Positions 1 through 5,015 of a DNA stretch of 5,015 nucleotides are shown here, piece after piece (position 1 is the stretch's first letter; every line of letters starts with the position of its first letter). Origin of the DNA: Vulcanococcus sp. SFB_649D_100_25. Its GTDB lineage: Bacteria > Cyanobacteriota > Cyanobacteriia > PCC-6307 > Cyanobiaceae. The position numbers and the translations under genes are program-made. The DNA lies in contig JAURGL010000118.1 in the NCBI GenBank assembly GCA_030833825.1, positions 1 through 5,015 of the forward strand, in the 5' to 3' direction. The notes under the pieces were generated by a model. The model was given only the letters and a program-made list of their open reading frames with translations. It was not told the DNA's origin and searched no databases.

Positions 1-545
1 GAGGGCACCACCACGCAGTCGTCGCCGTCTTTCCAGTTCACAGGGGTGGCCACCTGGTGGTGGTCGGTGAGCTGCAGGGAGTCGATCACCCGCAGGATTT
101 CCTGGAAGTTCCGGCCGGTGCTGGCGGGATAGGTGATCTGCAGACGCAGCTTTTTGTTGGGGTCGATGATGAACACCGAGCGCACCGTGAGGTTGTTGAG
201 CGAGTTGGGGTGGATCATCCCGTAGAGATCGCTCACCTTCTTGTCCTCATCGGCGAGGATCGGGTAGTCGACCGTGGTGTTCTGGGTCTCGTTGATGTCG
301 CAGATCCAGCCGCCATGGCTCTCGGCGGAATCCACACTCAGGGCGATGGTCTTGACGTTGCGCTTCTCCCACTCGGAGCGCAGGCGCGACACCTCACCCA
401 GCTCGGTGGTGCACACCGGGGTGTAGTCGGCGGGGTGCGAGAAGAGAACAACCCAGCTGTCCCCAGCGAAGTCGTAGAGATTGATCGGACCCAGCTGGGA
501 GTTCTGGGTGAAGTCGGGAACCGTATCGCCGAGCTGCAGGGCCAT
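1..545 (-). CDS. 1-Cys peroxiredoxin (Prx6-type), 3' end cut off by the window edge
   Basis: Thiol peroxidase of the AhpC/TSA superfamily, expected to be cytosolic and to reduce hydrogen peroxide or organic hydroperoxides. The translation starts MALQLGDTVPDF and stays open to base 1, giving 181 complete codons. The peroxidatic cysteine is C45 in the motif HPADYTPVCTTELG (37-50); the PVCTTE form with T42 and C45 is typical of the 1-Cys/Prx6 group. R122 in LTVRSVFIIDP is the expected conserved arginine, and YPASTGRN (139-146) followed by EILRVIDSLQLT belongs to the same subfamily. The last visible part, VNWKDGDDCVVVP, matches the start of the C-terminal dimerisation domain. The family is usually about 210 residues, so some 30 residues lie off the left edge. 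C82 and C177 are extra cysteines, but neither sits where a 2-Cys resolving cysteine would. The ATG at 545-543 fits the family N-terminus, although CCGGCC lies directly upstream with no Shine-Dalgarno sequence. The gene follows hflX after 44 bases, so readthrough is possible. Confidence 0.95.
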   Translation of the reverse strand, partial: MALQLGDTVPDFTQNSQLGPINLYDFAGDSWVVLFSHPADYTPVCTTELGEVSRLRSEWEKRNVKTIALSVDSAESHGGWICDINETQNTTVDYPILADEDKKVSDLYGMIHPNSLNNLTVRSVFIIDPNKKLRLQITYPASTGRNFQEILRVIDSLQLTDHHQVATPVNWKDGDDCVVVP

Positions 546-589
546 GGCCGGGACTGGATTCAGTGCGTGTGAGGCGGATCGTGGCACAA
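546..589 (-). other. Short spacer between hflX and the peroxiredoxin gene
   Basis: The 44-base spacer holds no clear terminator for hflX, no Shine-Dalgarno for the peroxiredoxin, and only a poor -35-like TTGTGC at its upstream end without a matching -10. Either the peroxiredoxin is read through from hflX or its promoter is not recognisable by eye. Confidence 0.5.
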
Positions 590-2230
590 CTAGGCCGGTG
601 CCTGACGAGACCCGGTATCGAAAAGCACCTGTTTGAGCCGCTCCAGCCCCAGGCCGGAGGTCGCGGAAACAAAGGCCACCGCTGGGCTCAGGCTTCGGGC
701 CTCCTCCAGGGCGGCAGCCGGACAACGGTCAATTTGATTGGCGATCAGTTGGCGCGGCGCCTCGCTCCCGAGGTCATCCAGGATCCGGTGCACCGTGTTC
801 AGTTGCTCTTGCCAGCCCGGATCGGAGAGGTCCACCACCAGCAGAAGTTGATCGGCATCCAGGGCCTCTTCAAGGGTGGAGCGAAAGGCTTCCACCAAGG
901 GCGGAGGTAGGTCGCGGATGAACCCCACGGTGTCCGTCAGCAGGAGGGTCTGCGGGGGGCCGCCGTCGGGATTCGCCTGGCTGATGCGCCGCGTCGTCGG
1001 ATCAAGGGTGGCGAACAGCTTGTTCTCCGCCAGGACCGCCTCGCTGCCTTGGGCCCGGCTGAGGGCATTGAGCAGTGAGCTTTTGCCGGCATTGGTGTAC
1101 CCCACCAGAGCCAGCCGGCTCTGGCCGTGGCGGTTGCTCCGCAGCCGGGCCCTGTGTTCCTGCAGCTTCTGGACGTCACGCTGCAGCTTGTCGATCCGCC
1201 GGGCAATGGCGCGGCGGTCTTTTTCGAGCTGGGTTTCCCCGGGGCCCCGGGTGCCGATGCCTCCCCCCTGCCGCGACAGGCTGAGGCCGCGTCCCACCAG
1301 CCGCGGCAGCCGGTAGCGCAATTGGGCCAGCTCCACCTGCAGTCGCCCGGCCCCGCTGTTGGCCCGTTGGGCAAAGATGTCGAGGATCAGTTCGCTCCGG
1401 TCGCTGACGGGCAGATCCAGGACACGCTCGAGGTTGCGGGCCTGCGCCGGGGTCAGCTCCCGGTCGGTCACCACCAGAGACGCCCCCAGCCTCCGTGCCT
1501 CCAGGGCCGCCTCCCGCACCTTGCCCTCCCCCCAGAGCTGTGGGGCCGAGCCGTGGCTTAAGCGTTGCGCCACCAGACCCACAGGTTCGGCCCCGGCGCT
1601 GCGCACCAGACCCTCCAGTTCTGCCACCTCCCGCCTGGCTGCTTCGGGGTCACTGGGGCTCAGCACCAGCAGCATCACCTGCTCCTTCCCGCTGGTGCGT
1701 TTTGAGGGCAGCCCAGGGTCTCTCTCAGGCGGCTCCAGTTCACAGAGCTCCGCGAGGTCCCCGGTGTCCAGGCACTGCCAGGGCTGAGCTGGATCACGGC
1801 TGGGGATGTAGGCCGCGGCGGGCCAGTGGCCCCCTGCCTCAGGCGTGTTGGCGTAGCGAAGCCACAGTTGCGGTTGCAGGTCCAGCCCGACGACCGCCTC
1901 GCTTGCCTGGGGCGTCAGCTGCTTGGGTTTGCCCGCGCAGGTCACCAGTCTCAAGTCGCCCCCCAGGCGCCGGGCTCCCCCCGGCAACCGGTTCAGGAGA
2001 TGCCCTGACTGCTCCAGGGGGCCCACCCATAGGAGGCGGCACAGGCCCCGCCCATCCACCACCAGGCTCAGGGGCAGGGATAGTTCGACGCTTTCGGCGG
2101 CCAGGCGCTGCAGGCTGAGCCAATCGAAGCCATGCCCCTCAGGATGACGGCGGTGACTGATCCGCTCCAACCGCCGGGTTTGAGCGGGCCGTAACCCGCC
2201 GGTTCGGCCCAGGAGGGCGGATTGCTTCAA
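590..2230 (-). CDS. hflX: GTPase HflX with long N-terminal extension
   Basis: Ribosome-associated GTPase of the Obg-HflX superfamily; known members bind the 50S subunit and split stalled ribosomes under stress. The protein has 546 residues. Residues about 185-345 form the HflX N-terminal domain, with GEGKV (234-238) and GTRGPGETQLE (326-336), followed by a basic helical linker (about 337-370). The G domain covers about 371-540: G1 GYTNAGKS (377-384), switch I ATLDPTTR (407-414), G3 DTVGF (433-437), G4 NQID (498-501) and G5 SA (522-523). G4 is usually NKxD, so Q499 is unusual. Residues 1-180 have no counterpart in the 426-residue E. coli protein, but an extension starting in the style LLGRTGGLRPAQ is familiar from cyanobacterial HflX. 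That supports the TTG start at 2230 over the internal Met186, which would leave only 361 residues. TTG overlaps the stop of the HAD gene (TTGA), and only a weak purine stretch (ACGGAA) precedes it. I see no intrinsic terminator after the TAG at 592-590. Confidence 0.96.
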   Translation of the reverse strand: MKQSALLGRTGGLRPAQTRRLERISHRRHPEGHGFDWLSLQRLAAESVELSLPLSLVVDGRGLCRLLWVGPLEQSGHLLNRLPGGARRLGGDLRLVTCAGKPKQLTPQASEAVVGLDLQPQLWLRYANTPEAGGHWPAAAYIPSRDPAQPWQCLDTGDLAELCELEPPERDPGLPSKRTSGKEQVMLLVLSPSDPEAARREVAELEGLVRSAGAEPVGLVAQRLSHGSAPQLWGEGKVREAALEARRLGASLVVTDRELTPAQARNLERVLDLPVSDRSELILDIFAQRANSGAGRLQVELAQLRYRLPRLVGRGLSLSRQGGGIGTRGPGETQLEKDRRAIARRIDKLQRDVQKLQEHRARLRSNRHGQSRLALVGYTNAGKSSLLNALSRAQGSEAVLAENKLFATLDPTTRRISQANPDGGPPQTLLLTDTVGFIRDLPPPLVEAFRSTLEEALDADQLLLVVDLSDPGWQEQLNTVHRILDDLGSEAPRQLIANQIDRCPAAALEEARSLSPAVAFVSATSGLGLERLKQVLFDTGSRQAPA

Positions 2231-2883
2231 GGGGTTCCGTCGGGTTTGGGCCGCTGAATCAGCAGGCAGCGAACGCCGGCAGCCCGGGCGCTGGCTTCGT
2301 CCTCGGGGCTGTCCCCGATGTGCCAGACCTGCTCGGGCTCCAGCTCCAGCAGCTGGAGGGCGCGCTGAAGCGGCAGGGCCTCGGGCTTCGCGGCCCCCAC
2401 CGCTGAGGAGACCACCACGGCATCCAGCAGCGGCTCCAAGCCAAGGGCCGTGAGCAGGGGAACCAGGCGCTGGTCAAAGTTGCTCACCACCGCCAACTTC
2501 AGACCGGCCTGGCGCCAGCGCTCCAGGTGCCCGGCGACATCGGGGTAGACCAGCCAGGGCTCTGGCCCGGCGAAGTGTTCAAACAGGGCTGCGGGCAGGG
2601 CCTCCGGCAGTGGATCGGGGTGGCCACTGGCCTCGAAGCAGGCTGCGATGAGATCGCCCCACCACTGCTGCTCAGCTGTTTGCAGAGCTGCCCCGCTGAT
2701 GCCCGGGAAGGCCAGGGGAGGGGCTTGGCGAAACAGGCGCGGGAACACCCTGTTCAACGTCTCCGGATCCGCGCTGATCCCGTGCTGCTCGGCGACCATT
2801 GCGTAGCTCTCCCCGACGGATTGACGCAGGCCAATCAGGGTCCCCATCGCGTCCAGCAGCAGGCCTTGAGGGCGCATCGTCAT
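2227..2883 (-). CDS. HAD-superfamily hydrolase, HDHD3/DREG-2-like
   Basis: A 218-residue haloacid dehalogenase-fold protein of subfamily IA, presumably a cytosolic hydrolase acting on a small phosphorylated substrate that cannot be named from sequence. Motif I is LLLDAMGTLI with nucleophile D11. Motif II is VVSNFD with S134. Motif III is K166 in GAAKPEA. Motif IV is HIGDSPEDE with D191 and D195. A helical cap lies between motifs I and II (about 17-120) and includes EQQWWGDLI (71-79), whose WW pair together with the DAxGTL form of motif I resembles the DREG-2/HDHD3 group. The second aspartate of the usual DxD motif is replaced by M13, so the general acid/base of classical HAD phosphatases is missing; phosphatase activity is therefore uncertain. 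The start ATG (2883-2881) overlaps the ndbB stop as ATGA, and the stop overlaps the hflX start as TTGA, so the gene is locked between them translationally. ATG at codon 3 is an alternative start. Confidence 0.9.
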   Translation of the reverse strand: MTMRPQGLLLDAMGTLIGLRQSVGESYAMVAEQHGISADPETLNRVFPRLFRQAPPLAFPGISGAALQTAEQQWWGDLIAACFEASGHPDPLPEALPAALFEHFAGPEPWLVYPDVAGHLERWRQAGLKLAVVSNFDQRLVPLLTALGLEPLLDAVVVSSAVGAAKPEALPLQRALQLLELEPEQVWHIGDSPEDEASARAAGVRCLLIQRPKPDGTP

Positions 2884-4085
2884 AACCAGTTCGCCAGCCA
2901 GCCACCGGCCACGCGCAACTGCTGCGGGAGGCCAGGCATCCGTGCCATGTAGGCCAGGCGCCGCAGCTGGAAGGCAGGCGCTCCGGCCAGGGTCAATCCC
3001 ATGCCGGTGATCGTGGCCTGACCGATCCCGAGCCCGAGCATTTCTCCGAGGTCGTTCCAGCTGAAGGCCTGCAGCGGTTCCCCATGGGCCTGGTGCTTGA
3101 GGTTGCTGCTGACGCAGGCCGCCTGCTGATAGGCCACCTGGGCAGTGGCGGGGTGGCTGGCCTGTTCCGCATCGCGGAAGGGGCAGGCGGCGGCATCCCC
3201 GAGGGCAAACAGATCCTCAACGCCGAGCACCTGCAGGCAGCTGTTGCAGATCAGGCGCCCACGGGAATCCAGGGGGAGCGGGGGATTCAACGGCGGCACC
3301 TTGCCGGACAGGCCGCCCGTCCAGATCACCCCATCGCAGTTCAGAGACTCCAGCTGGCTACTGTCCGCTCCCCCCCGCCGCAGGCTCAAACCGTTGGCTT
3401 CCACGGCGGTCACGGAGGTGTTGGTGCGCAGGCGAATGTCCCGCTTGAGCAACGCTTGGCGGGCCTGATCACGGTTGAAGGCTTTGGATCCGGGGAGCAG
3501 GTCGGCCCCCTGCTCGATCACTTCCACGATCGCTGCTCCTTTGAGCAGATCCGCAAGCTTGCAGCTCAGTTCAATCCCGCTTGCCCCAGCGCCAACAACC
3601 ACCAGGCGCTGCAGGGGGCGTTGCTGCTGTTGCAGCCGGCTCACCAGGGCCTGCAGGCGCTCCACGTCCGCCAGGCTGCGGAAGCTGTGGGCGTGTTCTT
3701 GCACCCCTGGAATCCCATAGGTTTCCGCCCGTCCACCGGTGGCGACCACCAGAGCGCGGTAGGGCAGCTGCCGACCGGAGCTGGTCTCCACCGTTTTGCT
3801 TTGGGTGTTGATCTGGATCGCCCTCTCCTGGAGCCACACCACCCCGGAGCCGGCCAACAGTTGCTCGTAGCGCGGGGCAATCTCCCAACGGCGCATCTCG
3901 CCGCTCAGGAGTTCGTAAAGCAGGGGTAGGAAGAGGAAGCGCTCCTGGGGTTCCAACAACACCACAGGGCTGGGATTGGGGGATGCCGCCAGTTGCAGGG
4001 CCGTATTCAGTCCGGCAAACCCTCCGCCGATCACCACCACCGCTGCGGTCTCGACCTCGGCTGGGGGCACGGCAGACGCTGGCAA
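2880..4085 (-). CDS. ndbB: Type II NAD(P)H dehydrogenase, NdbB/NDC1-like (probable demethylphylloquinone reductase)
   Basis: Two-dinucleotide-binding flavoprotein that passes electrons from NAD(P)H to a quinone at the membrane without pumping protons. The FAD Rossmann motif is VVVIGGGFAGLN (16-27; G20, G22, G25) with E45 closing the second strand. The NAD(P)H motif is VVVGAGASGIEL (162-173), and the second FAD contact is FALGDAAA (293-300; D297). Length is 401 residues. From memory of the family, the block RFLFLPLLYELLSGEM (49-64) plus WEIAP (67-71), the GEMLGLG segment (347-353) and the C-terminal arginine-rich amphipathic stretch match NdbB, the cyanobacterial counterpart of plant NDC1, better than NdbA or NdbC. 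NdbB/NDC1 reduces demethylphylloquinone before the last methylation of vitamin K1 synthesis. The TTG at 4085-4083 is the first start after an in-frame TAG 24 bases upstream; no ATG exists in frame and no ribosome site sits at proper spacing. GTG at codon 6 is an alternative. First gene of the minus-strand unit. The family is firm; the NdbB subtype is less so. Confidence 0.88.
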   Translation of the reverse strand: MPASAVPPAEVETAAVVVIGGGFAGLNTALQLAASPNPSPVVLLEPQERFLFLPLLYELLSGEMRRWEIAPRYEQLLAGSGVVWLQERAIQINTQSKTVETSSGRQLPYRALVVATGGRAETYGIPGVQEHAHSFRSLADVERLQALVSRLQQQQRPLQRLVVVGAGASGIELSCKLADLLKGAAIVEVIEQGADLLPGSKAFNRDQARQALLKRDIRLRTNTSVTAVEANGLSLRRGGADSSQLESLNCDGVIWTGGLSGKVPPLNPPLPLDSRGRLICNSCLQVLGVEDLFALGDAAACPFRDAEQASHPATAQVAYQQAACVSSNLKHQAHGEPLQAFSWNDLGEMLGLGIGQATITGMGLTLAGAPAFQLRRLAYMARMPGLPQQLRVAGGWLANWL

Positions 4086-4137
4086 GGAAGTGCTGGCCGA
4101 ACCCTAACCATCTCCCTCCACATTGGAAGATGGTGCG
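4086..4137. promoter_or_regulatory. Divergent intergenic region between ndbB and cysH
   Basis: These 52 bases separate the start codons of two divergent genes, so promoters for both units should lie here or reach into the neighbouring coding sequence. I see no convincing -35/-10 pair on either strand. The region holds the cysH ribosome site (4125-4130) and, read on the minus strand, a purine run GGAGGGAG (4119-4112) that ends 26 bases before the ndbB TTG, too far away to be its Shine-Dalgarno. The promoter role is inferred from the gene layout only. Confidence 0.5.
4125..4130 (+). promoter_or_regulatory. Ribosome binding site of cysH
   Basis: The purine run GGAAGA lies about 8 bases before the ATG at 4138. 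It decides the start: the in-frame TTG at 4123 overlaps this run and has no purine run of its own at suitable spacing, so ATG 4138 is preferred. Confidence 0.65.
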
Positions 4138-4863
4138 ATGAGCACGACTGCGCCCAGCCTCGATCCCCAGATCGCCTGCGAGGAACTCCGGCAGCGCAGT
4201 GCCCTGGAGCGCATGCGCTGGGGTCTAGAGCAGTTCGGTGAAGGCTTTGCCCTGACGACCAGCTTCGGGATCCAAGCGGCCGTGTCGCTGCATCTGATCA
4301 GTCAGCTGGATCGCTCGGTCCCTGTGATCTGGGTCGACACCGGCTATCTGCCGCCCGAGACCTATCAATACGCCCAGGCCCTCCTCGATCGCCTCGGCCT
4401 GCATCTGCACGTGGCCCAGGCGAGCATGAGTCCCGCTCGGATGGAGGCGCTGCATGGGCGTCTCTGGGAAACCGGGCAAGTGGATGATCTCGAGACCTAC
4501 CACCGCATCCGCAAGGTGGAGCCCCTCGATCAGGCCCTCAATGATCTGGCGGTGACCTGCTGGGCCAGCGGTGTGCGCGGCGGTCAAACCGATCACCGCA
4601 AGGGCATGCAGCCCCTCCAGTTGGTGCGGGGTCGTTGGTCCCTGAGGCCCCTGTTGGATTGGACCAACAAAGACGTGTTTTATTACATGCAGGAGAACGA
4701 TCTGCCCCAACACCCCCTCTTCGATCAGGGCTACTCCACGGTGGGCGACTGGCACTCCAGTGCCCCGGACGACGGGAGCGTGAGCGGTCGGGCCACCCGC
4801 TTCGGCGGCCTCAAGCAGGAGTGCGGGATCCACTTGCCCGGCATGGCTGGCGAGGGCATCTGA
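4138..4863 (+). CDS. cysH: Phosphoadenylyl-sulfate (PAPS) reductase, thioredoxin type
   Basis: Reduces PAPS to sulfite and adenosine 3',5'-bisphosphate with thioredoxin as donor, a cytosolic step of assimilatory sulfate reduction. The 241-residue protein has the PP-loop-like motif TTSFGIQAAV (40-49), the strand VPVIWVDTGYLPPETY (61-76), and the substrate-binding segment ASGVRGGQTDHRKG (143-156). The catalytic cysteine is C229 in ECGIHLPG near the C-terminus. The paired cysteines that hold the 4Fe-4S cluster of APS reductases are absent: the equivalent of the CCxxRK region reads YHRIRKVEPL (121-130), and a single C141 occurs in VTCWASG. This favours PAPS over APS as substrate, as in E. coli CysH. 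An in-frame TTG at 4123 would add five residues but lacks a ribosome site, whereas ATG 4138 has GGAAGA at good spacing. The gene diverges from ndbB and is followed after one base by the coaX-like start, so the two are probably co-transcribed. Confidence 0.96.
   Translation: MSTTAPSLDPQIACEELRQRSALERMRWGLEQFGEGFALTTSFGIQAAVSLHLISQLDRSVPVIWVDTGYLPPETYQYAQALLDRLGLHLHVAQASMSPARMEALHGRLWETGQVDDLETYHRIRKVEPLDQALNDLAVTCWASGVRGGQTDHRKGMQPLQLVRGRWSLRPLLDWTNKDVFYYMQENDLPQHPLFDQGYSTVGDWHSSAPDDGSVSGRATRFGGLKQECGIHLPGMAGEGI
4852..4856 (+). promoter_or_regulatory. Ribosome binding site of the coaX-like gene, inside cysH
   Basis: GAGGG in the last codons of cysH lies 8 bases before the GTG at 4865. It supports GTG as the true start and coupled translation with cysH. 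Confidence 0.55.
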
Positions 4864-4864
4864 A

Positions 4865-5015
4865 GTGGCCGAGCTGTTGCTGGTGGGCAACAGCCGCTGG
4901 CACTGGGCCGAGCGCCGCGAAGCTGGGTTGCACTGCTGGCATCAGGACCCACCGCCCGCAGCCCTGAATCTGGCGGGATTGGAGCTTTGGGCTGCCGTTG
5001 GGGCCGTCCCCTCCC
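4865..5015 (+). CDS. coaX: Probable type III pantothenate kinase, N-terminal part only
   Basis: If the call is right, the enzyme phosphorylates pantothenate with ATP in the first step of coenzyme A synthesis, in the cytosol. Only the first 50 codons are visible, open to the right edge; the family is usually about 230-260 residues. The assignment rests on LLLVGNSRWHWAE (4-16), which resembles the phosphate-binding N-terminal strand and turn of the ASKHA-fold CoaX proteins, and on ELWAAVGAVPS (40-50), which fits the following strand leading into a GAVPS-type turn. Canonical CoaX begins with DxGNT; here the aspartate position is L6 and the motif reads VGNS, a form I associate with cyanobacterial members. 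The GTG start at 4865-4867 lies one base after the cysH stop and has GAGGG at 8-base spacing. With so little sequence another ASKHA protein cannot be excluded. Confidence 0.66.
   Translation, partial: MAELLLVGNSRWHWAERREAGLHCWHQDPPPAALNLAGLELWAAVGAVPS

Noticed and set aside
57..572. 171-codon plus-strand frame opposite the peroxiredoxin gene
   Set aside because: The minus strand encodes a peroxiredoxin with PVCTTE and all expected family motifs; the plus frame resembles nothing known.
583..602. Inverted repeat GGCAC/GTGCC around the hflX stop codon, considered as a terminator
   Set aside because: The stem is only 5 bp with a 10-base loop and no T run follows it on the minus strand, so it is not a credible intrinsic terminator.
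1495..2118. 207-codon plus-strand frame opposite hflX, proline/arginine-rich
   Set aside because: Low-complexity Pro/Arg/Ala/Gly composition typical of a GC-rich off-frame; HflX is firmly supported here.
3084..3929. Long open frame (281 codons) on the plus strand opposite ndbB
   Set aside because: Its translation shows no domain and is rich in G, Q, A and H as expected from the complement of a GC-rich gene. NdbB has clear FAD and NAD(P)H motifs in the same bases.
4101..4110. AACCCTAACC-like stretch resembling a telomere repeat or -10 box
   Set aside because: A single occurrence, not repeated in tandem, and TAACCA has no -35 element at the right distance; chance similarity is the simplest reading.
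4030..4123. 30-codon minus-strand ORF (starting MWREMVR) as a separate small gene
   Set aside because: Mostly overlaps ndbB out of frame, with Pro/Arg/Trp-rich composition and no ribosome site before its first ATG. It is kept only as a start-site question in the findings.
4225..4890. 221-codon open frame on the minus strand opposite cysH
   Set aside because: Antisense shadow of a well-supported CysH; no recognisable motif, and it runs across the cysH-coaX junction.

Overview
The window reads as a compact, high-GC chromosomal segment of a picocyanobacterium of the Synechococcus/Cyanobium type. Three things point there: an NdbB-type type II NAD(P)H dehydrogenase (the phylloquinone-pathway enzyme of cyanobacteria and plastids), an HflX with the long N-terminal extension I associate with cyanobacteria, and a CoaX-like N-terminus of cyanobacterial style. 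Genes are packed with overlaps or gaps of at most about 50 bases. Reading by eye I found no copy of the HIP1 palindrome GCGATCGC, which is common in many freshwater cyanobacteria and usually scarce in the marine picocyanobacterial clade. The genus assignment is inference.

Layout, left to right: the 5' part of a 1-Cys peroxiredoxin gene (minus strand, its 3' end lies off the left edge); hflX (minus); a HAD-family hydrolase of the HDHD3/DREG-2 type (minus); ndbB (minus); a 52-base divergent intergenic region; cysH, PAPS reductase (plus); and the start of a probable type III pantothenate kinase gene, coaX (plus, cut by the right edge).

The minus-strand genes ndbB, HAD and hflX are joined by two 4-base stop/start overlaps (ATGA and TTGA), so they very probably form one transcript with translational coupling. 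The peroxiredoxin gene follows hflX after 44 bases and may be read through or have its own promoter. On the plus strand cysH and coaX are separated by one base and are also likely co-transcribed. The two units diverge from 4086-4137.

Functionally the content is housekeeping with a redox and stress flavour: quinone redox chemistry and phylloquinone synthesis (NdbB), ribosome rescue (HflX), peroxide removal (peroxiredoxin), sulfate assimilation to sulfite (CysH) and coenzyme A synthesis (CoaX). I see no mobile element, CRISPR array, RNA gene, repeat family or evident new system. The points worth a second look are small ones: variant motifs in the HAD protein, HflX and CoaX, non-ATG starts, and the tight coupling of functionally unrelated genes.
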